Below, piece after piece: positions 50,703 through 58,804 of a stretch of DNA of 64,000 nt. Made by a program: the position numbers and the translations under genes. The notes beneath the pieces are model-generated. The model was given only the letters and a program-made list of their open reading frames with translations, had not been told where the DNA came from and did not search any database. The stretch lies in NCBI GenBank assembly GCA_963601185.1, contig CAVCEE010000001.1, positions 186,001-250,000 of the forward strand, in the 5' to 3' direction. Origin of the DNA: Limisoma sp963601185 (GTDB taxonomy: Bacteria > Bacteroidota > Bacteroidia > Bacteroidales > Muribaculaceae). Numbering within the stretch: the first letter of the stretch is position 1; each line of letters opens with the position of its first letter.

Positions 50703-50743
50703 TGTCAGTAATTTTTTGGTTATTGAAAAATGGATGTTTGGTT

Positions 50744-51970
50744 TTATTTGAATTTCTTTATCACCAGAGCGGAGTTGGTGCCGCCGAAGCCGAAACTGTT
50801 GCTCAGCACGGTGTTGATTTCCATCTCCACGGTGTGGGCGGCAATGTTGAGTTTCTCGGAATGCTCGTCGGGGTTCTCGAAATTGAGGTTGGGCGCAACG
50901 AAATTGTTCTGCATCATCAGTGTGCTGTAGACAATCTCCGATGCACCAGCCATCCAGCATTCGTGTCCGGTCATACCCTTGGTCGACGAGATGAGGGCGT
51001 GCTTGCCGCCGAACACTCGGTTGAGCGCGATAGCCTCATACATGTCGCCCTGTTGGGTGCTTGTGGCGTGGGCGTTGACATAGTCCACCTCGTCGGGCTT
51101 TACGCCGGCGGCATTGAGCGCGCGCGTCATGGCAATCACGCTGCCGTCGTCCGACGGTTGGCTGATGCCTCCGCCGTTGCTCGAAAAGCCGTAGCCCACC
51201 ACTTCGGCGAGGATTGTTGCGCCGCGAGCCACCGCGTGGTCGTAGTCCTCAAGCACGAGGGCAGCCGCGCCGCCGCTGGGGATGAGTCCGTCGCGGTCGC
51301 GGTCGAACGGACGGCTAGCCTTCGTAGGCTCGTCCATACGCACCGAGAATGCGCCGAGGGCGTCGAACGACGCCATAGAGTAGTAGTTCGTTTCCTGAGC
51401 GCCGCCGCAGAGCACCATATCCTGCAGGCCTTGCTTTATCATCATAAATCCCAGTCCAATGGAGTGGCTTCCGCTGGCGCACGCCGCGCTCACGGTGAAG
51501 TTGACTCCACGGAGGTGGAAGATAGTGCTCATATTCATGTTCACGGTGGAGTTCATCGCCTGGAAGATGAAGCCGTAGCCCAGCATTGCCGAGTCGTGCT
51601 TCTCGTCCATAATCTTTGATGCCTCAATCACCGGCTTTGCCGAAGAGTCGTTGCCGAAGAGGCATCCCACCTCGTTCTGTCGCAGATATTCGTCGGTGAT
51701 GCCAGCCTGTGCGAACGCCTGGGTGCTTGCCATATAGGCATACTGCGCCTCTTCCGACATTCCGGCGCGCGTGTGGCGGTCGAGCATCTTCTTGGTGATT
51801 ACCGGCGTTTCCACGATGCCCGTAAGGGCGGAGCGGTAGCCGTAGCCGAGGCGTTCCTCCTGGATGCCGATGCCCGAAGTGCCGGTGTATAGCGAATTTT
51901 TGACGCTTTCCAAATCTGTGCCGAGGCAGGACCAGATGCCCATACCCGTTATCACAACTCTCTTTTCCAT
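50744..51970 (-). CDS. Beta-ketoacyl-ACP synthase, FabB/FabF-like
   Basis: A 408-residue stand-alone ketosynthase. The catalytic residues are Cys164 (VSAACASGSHSIG), His301 (VNAHATSTQQGD) and His336 (STKGMTGHECWMAGASE), with NSFGFGGTNSA at the end. The ATSTxxGD and GHECWMAGASE sequences are like KAS I-type synthases. Located just after the ketoreductase gene (19 nt), it probably carries out early condensations, as ApeR/ApeO-type enzymes do. It is the only one of the three ketosynthases in the cluster without a fused partner domain. Confidence 0.9.
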   Translation of the reverse strand: MEKRVVITGMGIWSCLGTDLESVKNSLYTGTSGIGIQEERLGYGYRSALTGIVETPVITKKMLDRHTRAGMSEEAQYAYMASTQAFAQAGITDEYLRQNEVGCLFGNDSSAKPVIEASKIMDEKHDSAMLGYGFIFQAMNSTVNMNMSTIFHLRGVNFTVSAACASGSHSIGLGFMMIKQGLQDMVLCGGAQETNYYSMASFDALGAFSVRMDEPTKASRPFDRDRDGLIPSGGAAALVLEDYDHAVARGATILAEVVGYGFSSNGGGISQPSDDGSVIAMTRALNAAGVKPDEVDYVNAHATSTQQGDMYEAIALNRVFGGKHALISSTKGMTGHECWMAGASEIVYSTLMMQNNFVAPNLNFENPDEHSEKLNIAAHTVEMEINTVLSNSFGFGGTNSALVIKKFK

Positions 51971-51988
51971 TTCTTTAAGTCGTTACTG

Positions 51989-52720
51989 TTATGTGTAAAG
52001 TCCACCGTTGATGCTGATCACCTCGCCGGTGATGTAGGCAGCCTCGTCGGAGGCAAGGAAAGCCACGAGCGCAGCCACCTCTTCGGGCTTGCCGAAGCGG
52101 CCGGCAGGAACCATCTTCTTCAGTTCGTCCTGCGGCAGTTCCTTTGTCATGTCGGTGTCGATAAATCCCGGGGCCACGGCGTTGACCGTGATTTTGCGCG
52201 GAGCCACCTCCTGTGCCAGTGCCTTTGTTGCGCCGATAAGGGCAGCCTTTGCGGCACTGTAGTTGACCTGTCCCGGTAGCCCCTTGATGCCAGAGAGCGA
52301 AGCCATATTGATGATGCGTCCGCCGCGTTTGCGCGGCATCATGTGTTTGAGCAGTCGGCGGGTGATGTAGAAGAATCCGTTGAGGTTGGTGTCGAGCACG
52401 CTGTGCCAGTCCTCCTCAGGCATCATAAACATCACGTTGTCGCGGCGGATGCCAGCGTTGTTGACAAGCACCGAGAAAAATCCGTCGGGATGGGCAGCCT
52501 CCCACCCGTCGAGGGCAGCCTCGATGGCTGAGGGCGAAGCCACGTCGAAGGGCAGCAGTTCAGCCGCGCCGCCGTTGGCTGTTATTTCGTCTGCCACTTC
52601 CTGGGCGGCATCCTTATTGCTCAGATAGTTGATTACCACGCAGAATCCGTCGCTGGCAAGTCGCAGAGCCACTGCTCGGCCGATGCCGCGGGAACCACCC
52701 GTTATCAATGCGTATTTCAT
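51989..52720 (-). CDS. 3-oxoacyl-ACP reductase (FabG/ApeQ-like)
   Basis: A 243-residue short-chain dehydrogenase that reduces the beta-keto group with NADPH. Motifs: cofactor loop ITGGSRGIGRAVALRLAS (about 6-23), NNAG (about 90), and the Ser-Tyr-Lys triad in NMASLSGIKGLPGQVNYSAAKAAL, ending in the FabG-like DEAAYITGEVISINGG. It is the first gene of the cluster; the start at MKYALITGG follows an 8-codon upstream frame that was not used. A possible promoter box lies about 97 nt upstream. Confidence 0.93.
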   Translation of the reverse strand: MKYALITGGSRGIGRAVALRLASDGFCVVINYLSNKDAAQEVADEITANGGAAELLPFDVASPSAIEAALDGWEAAHPDGFFSVLVNNAGIRRDNVMFMMPEEDWHSVLDTNLNGFFYITRRLLKHMMPRKRGGRIINMASLSGIKGLPGQVNYSAAKAALIGATKALAQEVAPRKITVNAVAPGFIDTDMTKELPQDELKKMVPAGRFGKPEEVAALVAFLASDEAAYITGEVISINGGLYT

Positions 52721-52816
52721 ACAAAAATCAGTTTGCCGGCGCACGTCGGTCGGCGGTTTTTGTTAGTAATAGTGCTGACAGACAGAGCCGAAAGGCAATG
52801 GCTGGCATTCAATTCG

Positions 52817-52824
52817 CAAATTTA
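52817..52824 (-). promoter_or_regulatory. Candidate -7 box for the aryl-polyene-type cluster
   Basis: The minus strand reads TAAATTTG, an exact TAnnTTTG, about 97 nt before the reductase start. No TTTG occurs at 19-22 nt upstream. It is the only match in the gap between this operon and the terminator of the previous gene. Confidence 0.4.
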
Positions 52825-52860
52825 ATAAGAATTTGCAGAATAACGGCGTTTTTTTGTGGC

Positions 52861-52900
52861 AAAATAAAAGCGGGGGGCGGTCGTGATGACCGTCCCCCGC
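52861..52900 (-). terminator. Rho-independent terminator after the giant secreted protein gene
   Basis: A 13-bp stem with one mismatch (GCGGGGGACGGTC / GACCGCCCCCCGC on the minus strand, 5-nt loop) followed by TTTTATTTT, 22 nt past the stop codon. Confidence 0.9.
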
Positions 52901-52921
52901 CGGGTTGTTATAGGATGACTG

Positions 52922-55900
52922 TTATTTCACAATCACTTTCACTCCGTTAACCACGTAGATGCCGCGGTTGAGGGAGTCGATCTTGGTCTTGCCTGTAGCA
53001 ACCTGCTCGCTGCGGATGAGTGAGCCGGCAGTGTTGTAGACGCGAACCATAGCGTCCTTCGACGATTCAACGACTACTGCACCAGTAGTGCCGTAGACGC
53101 GGAGGCCGTCGGCAGTGAGAGTGCCTACTGAAGATTCAGGTTCCATCGTTACTTCCAGACCTTCAATAGAGTATTCTACCTCAAGTCCGTCAAATACGAA
53201 GTCCTCATAGCCAGTAGCCTTGACAACCAACTTGTAGGTGCCTTTCGCCTTCAGTTCGAGCGAGAATGCGCCAGTGGCGTCGGTTGTTGCCGAAGCGGCT
53301 TCGATTTCGCCGTTGTAGAGAGTAACAGTAGCGCCTTCGATAGGAGCACTTGTCTTTGCGTCGCCAACGAGACCGCTAACAGTGTAGGCAGTCTTGGTCA
53401 TTGGGATGTCGAGATCCAGAGTTCCCTCAATGAGGATGTCGCTAATCACGTCGTCGTAGCCGTCAGCCTTGACGAGGATGCTGTAAGCACCGAGTTTGTC
53501 GACAGTGACTGAGTATACACCATCCTTGTCGGTAGTTGCTTCAGCCACGGTGCTTCCTGATTCAGGATCGTCGATGTAGATAGTGGCACCTTCGATTGCA
53601 GTGTTGTCGGCAGAGTCGTAAACAAATCCGGAGATTGTGTAAACGGTCTTGGTCATGAAGAAGCGTACGTCGACTTCGCGAGTCAAGACTTGCTGGTCGC
53701 GGATTACGTTGTCGTAGCCAGCGAGGGTAGCGAGCATGCTGTAAGTGCCGAGTTTGTCGACAGTGAGCAAGCAGTAGCCATTCTCGTCGGTAGTAGCCTC
53801 AGCCACGGTGTTGCCCGATTCAGGATCGTCAAGGCCAACATAAACACCCTCAAGAGGGTTGTTGGTGTCGGCGTCGGCGATGAATACCTTGACTACATAG
53901 GTAGTCTTGGTCAACTCGATAATGTTGCCGGCAAGGTCGCCTTCAACCTCGATGCCCTCGAATGAAGAAGCGTCGTAGCCAGCAGCAGTGGCAGTGATGG
54001 TGTAAGTGCCGAGAGTCTTGAAACGAGCCGAGAAGTTGCCTTCAGCGTCGGTAGTGACGATTACGGTAGCCTCGTTGTCGCCGTCCTTGACCATCTTCAC
54101 CTCAGCGCCTTCGATAGGAGCCTGGGTGGCAGCGTCGACAACTTGACCGCTGAATTCGTATGTCTTGGACAGAACGATGTTGAGGTCAGAGATGTCGCCG
54201 TCGGCGAGAGATACGGTTTCAGTGTGAGTGTACTTGTCGTAGTTTGCATTCTCAACGGTGAGAGTGTAGTCAAGACCATACTTCAGTACCTGTATAGCGA
54301 ACGTGCCGTCTTCTGCAGTTTCTGCTTCGTAGATCACATCGTCAGCACTTGTGAGAGTAACGAAAGCGTTGGCAACAGTCTCGTCAGCCTCGTTTTTCAC
54401 TGTACCCGACAATGTCTTGTAAGGAGAAACAAAGATGTGGGCTACAGGAATTGAGGTCTTTGTAGTCCAACTTTTGCCGTCGAGTGAACTGTCGTCCCTC
54501 TTAACCTGACCCTTGGCATTGCAAGTGTTGTCGGCTGCGAATTTGACAGACGCATAGGCGTCAGCAGTACTTTCAGTGTAGATGCGGAGGTCGCCGCCGT
54601 CATAGATAAAGCCGTCAGGGAATGTCAATGTCAGAACAGGTTCGTTGTTGAATCCGTTGGATGCATCGATAATCAAACCTTCGGCAACTTGAGTAAGGCC
54701 TTCAGTGCTTTCGCCTTGGAGTTCAGAGCCCTCGGCAACGTTGCCAATCCAAGCATTGACTGTGAATTGAGCATTCTTGCCAGAAGAGAGAGTTCCGTAG
54801 AAACTGATTGATTCAATCTTGGTTCCTGCTTCCAAATCAATCATTTCCTTTGGATAGATGATCTCAGTTTTGGAATACTTGTAGAAGCAAGTTACAGGGC
54901 CAGAATAATCGTCTGTGTTTTCTGTACCCACAATTATTTCACCAGAGCCAGTTTCTTCCTTGATGTCGACAGAGACAGTTTCGCTTGCAACATAGCCGCT
55001 GTCGCATGTGAACTTGACGAATGTCTCGGCAGTGCCTACAGTGTGAGGAACGTAGGAGAATGTGAAGTCATACTCCTTGCTTGCCTCGAGGGCTGTAGCC
55101 TCGGCAGTGGCAACAATAGCGTCGTTTGCCCAGAGTTCAGCAGTGTAGGAGTCAGCCTCCTTGGCATTGCCGTTTTCGAGGTGGGCAGTTACGGTGTATT
55201 TAGAGTTAACCTCACCAGTTGCAGGGATAACGGTGCTCATCAGGTTGAAGCCGTCGGCGGTCTTCAAGGCAGCGTCCTTAACCAATGAAGTACCAGCAAA
55301 CTGGATGCTGTCGCGGTAAGCGAAATAGCCTTCCTTGGAGATGGTGATGGCATATTTGAGAGCGTCTTGATATACTTCGAAACTATACTTGCCTTCTGCA
55401 TCGGTAGTGCCGCTATATTCAACGTTGTCGCTTACGAGTTTCACATCGGCGTCAGCGATGGCAGCGCCGCTGTCCTTGTCGGTTACCGTACCGCTGAAGG
55501 TTGTAGCCTCCTTGTCGAAGCCAAACACCGTTACTGGCAATGCTGCGGTGTTGAGGCTGGTTGGAAGGTCGTTGTCAGAGCATGCATAGGCTGCACGACC
55601 GGACTTCGAACCATCAACGTCGAAGTTGGTAGAAGTGAAAGTGTCGGATGTTGAAAGAAGAGTCAATCGGAGGTTGCCGCCGGTGTAGACAAACGGCTCA
55701 GCAAGATTGAGGACAATCACGTTCTGGTGTTCGCTCGACGAGCCGATTGTTTCAGCGTAGATGTATGTACCGTCGTAGATCTTCGTCATGCTGTCGGAAG
55801 TGTACCATCCGTCGGTCTTCAGCGCAGTGTCGGTAGTGTTCTCGATGTAGACCTCGAGGTTTGTGGTCAACTCCGTGTTGCTCCAATTATTATACTTGTA

Positions 55901-58138
55901 GCCCTTGAATGCGATGCTCTTGATGGCTGTTCCGGTAGGAAGGCCAGTGAGTTCGTCGGCAAGGTAGATGATTTCCGATTCCGACTTCTTGTAGTTCAAA
56001 GACAATGGAACGCTGCCCGAAGTAGTTGTGGCTTCACCAACAACGAGTTCGCCAACAGCAGATTCTGCAGCCACTTCGATTGTAGATTTAGCAAACAGGT
56101 CGAGCGCGCCCGAAATCTCAATCTTGGTAGGCATTGTGCCAGCAGTGCGCGGAGTGAAGTTGACAGTCACTGTTTCGTATTCGCCGTTAGCGAGTGCAGG
56201 AAGAACCTGTTCGCCAACTACGGTCTCGCCGAGGTAGACTTTCGCAGTGAGTGCGCCCTCTTCGATGTCCTGCTTGCCGACAGAAGTGATGCCGAACGTG
56301 ATTGAAGACTCGTGGTTGACAGTTGCAGTGGCAGGCACTACAACATTGTAGAGCACGGCCTCAGCGTCAGGCACACCGACGTAGGTACCGCCGATGATGT
56401 TGTCCACGCGAGAGTATCCGGCCTCGAAGGCAACATACCAATCGCCGGCAGGGATGTCGAGCGTGAATGTTTTGAACTTGTAGTTGTCGTAGTAGCCGGT
56501 AGAGTACGTCTCATCGCTGAACTTGCTGTCTTCGTCAAGACCGTCAACAGTGATGGCCTTCACCAAAGTCCAGTCGTTGCGGTCGGCAGAGTAGTAGACG
56601 TTGAGTTTCGAAGACGCACCGACACGGTTGGCATCGAAAGTCATTGTCTCGCCTTCTTCCAAGTGAACCTTAGGAAGGACAAACTTGGTCATCGGGTCGA
56701 TTGTGCCGTTGTAGGCAGCATAGCCGGTAGTGCCATAAGAGAAGTTCTCTACTTTCCATTTAGCGCTTCCGCTTGAAGGCTGGATGAACGAGCCGGCAGG
56801 GAATTTCTGGTCGCTGAAGTTGATGTAGACCTTCGACGGGTCGATAATCTCGCCGCTTACAGGAAGAGTGTAGACCTCGCCCTGGCCGTCGGCAGGAGTG
56901 ATTACGATGTTGCCGGTGCGCTTGCCCACTGTGGAAGCGTCCATAGTGACTTTGAGGTAAGCCTTGCCGCGCGCCTCGATGGCGTAAGGCAGTGTTTGAG
57001 CCTCAGTGGCAGTCTCCGTCGCGGTGATGGCGTAGGTGAAGCCTTCAGGCACGGAAACGCTGTTGATGGTGAGCGGCGCGCCGCCCTTGGTGTTCTTGAG
57101 CACAAGTGTTTTTGTAACGGCAGTCTGCATTACGTCGAAATCGATGGCATCGCCGTTGTTCACGTCATGTCCGAGGTCGTCCTCCACGGTGAATGAAGGG
57201 GCGTTAGGATAAACCTCAACCCAGCCGAGGTAAGTGGTGGTGCCGCTTACGTGCTCCTTCACATGGTAAAGGTGACGCTGGTTTTCGGTTACAGGTACAG
57301 TTGCCGAAACGGTGAAATAGTCAGTCGATTCGGAAATCTTCAAGGTTGCAGGTACGAATACCTTTGTTGCTTCATAGTCAGTCTGTGAGGTGACGTCGAA
57401 GATTGTCACATAGAAATCGTCTTCGCCCTCGGTGAGAAGTTTCTCGCCAGAGTTTTTCACCTTCAACTGAGCGGTGATAGTAACGTTGCCGTCGGCATCA
57501 GCCGTGAGGTCGGCGCCGGTGAGCATTGTCGGCGTGGAGAGCACTGTGGCGCCACGCGTGAGGTTGAGTTCAGCGCTCTCGACGGTAAACTCGTCGATGC
57601 GCACGTTGTTGCCGCGGATGCCGAGGCGTGTGCCGGCAGGCACAGCCGGGATTTCCACTTTTGTCCACTCTTCAGTGCTGAGAGTAGGCACAGTCACCTC
57701 ATATTCGTCGCCGGCAGTGTAGGTGCTGCCGTTGGCGGTGCAGGTGTAGAACTTGATGGTACCGTCGGAGTAGGTCTGCTTCACGTAGATGCTTGTAGCG
57801 CCGGTGATTTCCGGGGTGACGAGCATGTCGTTGACCTCTTTCTCGTCGATTCCATAACTTGCCTGGAGAGTCTGTGAACCGACTTGCAGGCATGCGCCGT
57901 TGTCGCCGTATCCGCCCTCAGTGTTGGCGTTGTACTCGACATAGACAGGCGTACTCCAACTGTACGCCTGATAACTCTCGACGATGTGTCCCCAACCCGG
58001 TGGGGTGAACTTCGACGTGAGTTTACCGCTGCCCAGGTCGTCAAACCCATAGGTGTAAGGGGCAACGGTTTCCGCTTTTGCCACGGTAGCCACCAAGGCA
58101 AGAAGCAGGAGTGTTAGTAAATTAGTAAACTTTCTCAT
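52922..58138 (-). CDS. Giant secreted protein with tandem carboxypeptidase-regulatory-like domains and C-terminal sorting domain
   Basis: A 1738-residue exported protein. After the signal peptide (MRKFTNLLTLLLLALVATVA) come an anchor-J-like domain (about 25-190), several Ig/CARDB-like beta domains (about 200-900), then carboxypeptidase-regulatory-like modules. One starts FSGTVTDKDSGAAIADADVK (about 925); after another beta segment, five follow in tandem near the end, each about 80-86 residues with the pattern SG.V.D....PIEGA.V ... TTD..G.(Y/F)S. The end is a Por/type IX-like tail (VRVYNTAGSLIRSEQV ... GIYVVNGVKVIVK). Function is unknown; adhesion or a stalk-like surface role is likely. Its promoter faces that of purE. 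Confidence 0.82.
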   Translation of the reverse strand: MRKFTNLLTLLLLALVATVAKAETVAPYTYGFDDLGSGKLTSKFTPPGWGHIVESYQAYSWSTPVYVEYNANTEGGYGDNGACLQVGSQTLQASYGIDEKEVNDMLVTPEITGATSIYVKQTYSDGTIKFYTCTANGSTYTAGDEYEVTVPTLSTEEWTKVEIPAVPAGTRLGIRGNNVRIDEFTVESAELNLTRGATVLSTPTMLTGADLTADADGNVTITAQLKVKNSGEKLLTEGEDDFYVTIFDVTSQTDYEATKVFVPATLKISESTDYFTVSATVPVTENQRHLYHVKEHVSGTTTYLGWVEVYPNAPSFTVEDDLGHDVNNGDAIDFDVMQTAVTKTLVLKNTKGGAPLTINSVSVPEGFTYAITATETATEAQTLPYAIEARGKAYLKVTMDASTVGKRTGNIVITPADGQGEVYTLPVSGEIIDPSKVYINFSDQKFPAGSFIQPSSGSAKWKVENFSYGTTGYAAYNGTIDPMTKFVLPKVHLEEGETMTFDANRVGASSKLNVYYSADRNDWTLVKAITVDGLDEDSKFSDETYSTGYYDNYKFKTFTLDIPAGDWYVAFEAGYSRVDNIIGGTYVGVPDAEAVLYNVVVPATATVNHESSITFGITSVGKQDIEEGALTAKVYLGETVVGEQVLPALANGEYETVTVNFTPRTAGTMPTKIEISGALDLFAKSTIEVAAESAVGELVVGEATTTSGSVPLSLNYKKSESEIIYLADELTGLPTGTAIKSIAFKGYKYNNWSNTELTTNLEVYIENTTDTALKTDGWYTSDSMTKIYDGTYIYAETIGSSSEHQNVIVLNLAEPFVYTGGNLRLTLLSTSDTFTSTNFDVDGSKSGRAAYACSDNDLPTSLNTAALPVTVFGFDKEATTFSGTVTDKDSGAAIADADVKLVSDNVEYSGTTDAEGKYSFEVYQDALKYAITISKEGYFAYRDSIQFAGTSLVKDAALKTADGFNLMSTVIPATGEVNSKYTVTAHLENGNAKEADSYTAELWANDAIVATAEATALEASKEYDFTFSYVPHTVGTAETFVKFTCDSGYVASETVSVDIKEETGSGEIIVGTENTDDYSGPVTCFYKYSKTEIIYPKEMIDLEAGTKIESISFYGTLSSGKNAQFTVNAWIGNVAEGSELQGESTEGLTQVAEGLIIDASNGFNNEPVLTLTFPDGFIYDGGDLRIYTESTADAYASVKFAADNTCNAKGQVKRDDSSLDGKSWTTKTSIPVAHIFVSPYKTLSGTVKNEADETVANAFVTLTSADDVIYEAETAEDGTFAIQVLKYGLDYTLTVENANYDKYTHTETVSLADGDISDLNIVLSKTYEFSGQVVDAATQAPIEGAEVKMVKDGDNEATVIVTTDAEGNFSARFKTLGTYTITATAAGYDASSFEGIEVEGDLAGNIIELTKTTYVVKVFIADADTNNPLEGVYVGLDDPESGNTVAEATTDENGYCLLTVDKLGTYSMLATLAGYDNVIRDQQVLTREVDVRFFMTKTVYTISGFVYDSADNTAIEGATIYIDDPESGSTVAEATTDKDGVYSVTVDKLGAYSILVKADGYDDVISDILIEGTLDLDIPMTKTAYTVSGLVGDAKTSAPIEGATVTLYNGEIEAASATTDATGAFSLELKAKGTYKLVVKATGYEDFVFDGLEVEYSIEGLEVTMEPESSVGTLTADGLRVYGTTGAVVVESSKDAMVRVYNTAGSLIRSEQVATGKTKIDSLNRGIYVVNGVKVIVK
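53396..53911. repeat. Two near-identical 258-nt units inside the giant secreted protein gene
   Basis: Modules 3 and 4 of the tandem series share DDPESGxTVAEATTD, TVDKLGxYS and similar flanking sequence. At the DNA level TTCAGGATCGTC occurs at 53561 and again at 53819, exactly 258 nt (86 codons) apart. This points to recent in-frame duplication. Confidence 0.75.
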
Positions 58139-58193
58139 AAAAATATATTTAGTGAAAAATTGTTTTTGCAAGCCCTCGTTTGGTTATATTTTG

Positions 58194-58224
58194 CAAATTT
58201 AGCATTTTGCTATCAATACAACAA
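58194..58224 (-). promoter_or_regulatory. Promoter of the giant secreted protein gene
   Basis: The minus strand reads TTG (58222-58224, in ATTGTTG), a 20-nt spacer and TAAATTTG (58194-58201), an exact -7 box, 55 nt before the start codon. Confidence 0.55.
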
Positions 58225-58252
58225 TTAATAATGAAATTTTCTAAAAAAATAT

Positions 58253-58260
58253 TACCTTTG
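58253..58260 (+). promoter_or_regulatory. Candidate -7 box for purE-ispG
   Basis: TACCTTTG matches TAnnTTTG exactly and lies 27 nt before the purE start. A TTTG at 19-21 nt upstream is absent. Confidence 0.5.
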
Positions 58261-58287
58261 TCGTGAATTTAGCAAACAAAATCATAT

Positions 58288-58794
58288 ATGAATCCACTTG
58301 TCAGCATCATCATGGGCAGCACTTCCGACATGCCCGTGCTCGAGAAAGCAGCAAAACTTCTTGATGAATTTGAAATTCCGTTTGAAATCAACGCCCTCTC
58401 GGCTCACCGCACCCCAGAACAGGTGACCGAGTTTGCGAAAAACGCCAAGAGCCGCGGACTGAAGGTGATTATCGCAGCCGCCGGCATGGCAGCCCACCTG
58501 CCGGGCGTGATTGCCGCGCAGACCACCGTGCCGGTGATTGGTGTGCCAATCAAATCTGACCTCGAGGGTATGGACGCCCTGCTCGCCATCGTGCAGATGC
58601 CTCCGGGCATCCCTGTTGCCACAGTGGGTATCAACGCCGGTCTGAATGCCGCCATCCTCGCCGTGCAGATGCTTTCGCTCACCGACGACCACATCGCAGC
58701 GCGCTTTGCAGCCTACAAGGAAAGCCTGGCGCAGAAAATTGTGAAGGCCAACGAGGACCTGTCACGCATCTCCTATAAATACAAGACCAACTAA
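58288..58794 (+). CDS. purE: N5-carboxyaminoimidazole ribonucleotide mutase (PurE class I)
   Basis: Rearranges N5-CAIR to CAIR in purine synthesis. The 168-residue length and the motifs fit class I: SIIMGSTSDMPVLEKAAKLL (residues 6-25), the SAHRTPEQ active-site loop (residues 44-51), IAAAGMAAHLPGVIAAQTTV (about 65-84) and GVPIKSDLEGMDALLAIVQM followed by PPGIPVATVGI. It is followed 10 nt later by ispG in the same direction. Confidence 0.96.
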   Translation: MNPLVSIIMGSTSDMPVLEKAAKLLDEFEIPFEINALSAHRTPEQVTEFAKNAKSRGLKVIIAAAGMAAHLPGVIAAQTTVPVIGVPIKSDLEGMDALLAIVQMPPGIPVATVGINAGLNAAILAVQMLSLTDDHIAARFAAYKESLAQKIVKANEDLSRISYKYKTN

Positions 58795-58804
58795 ACACCG
58801 CATA

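Noticed and set aside
29846..52720. Ordinary fatty acid synthesis operon
   Set aside because: Three ACPs, fused ketosynthases, a LolA-like carrier, an MMPL exporter, an O-methyltransferase and flavoproteins are not part of a housekeeping fatty acid operon, and malonyl transferase and FabH-type genes are missing.
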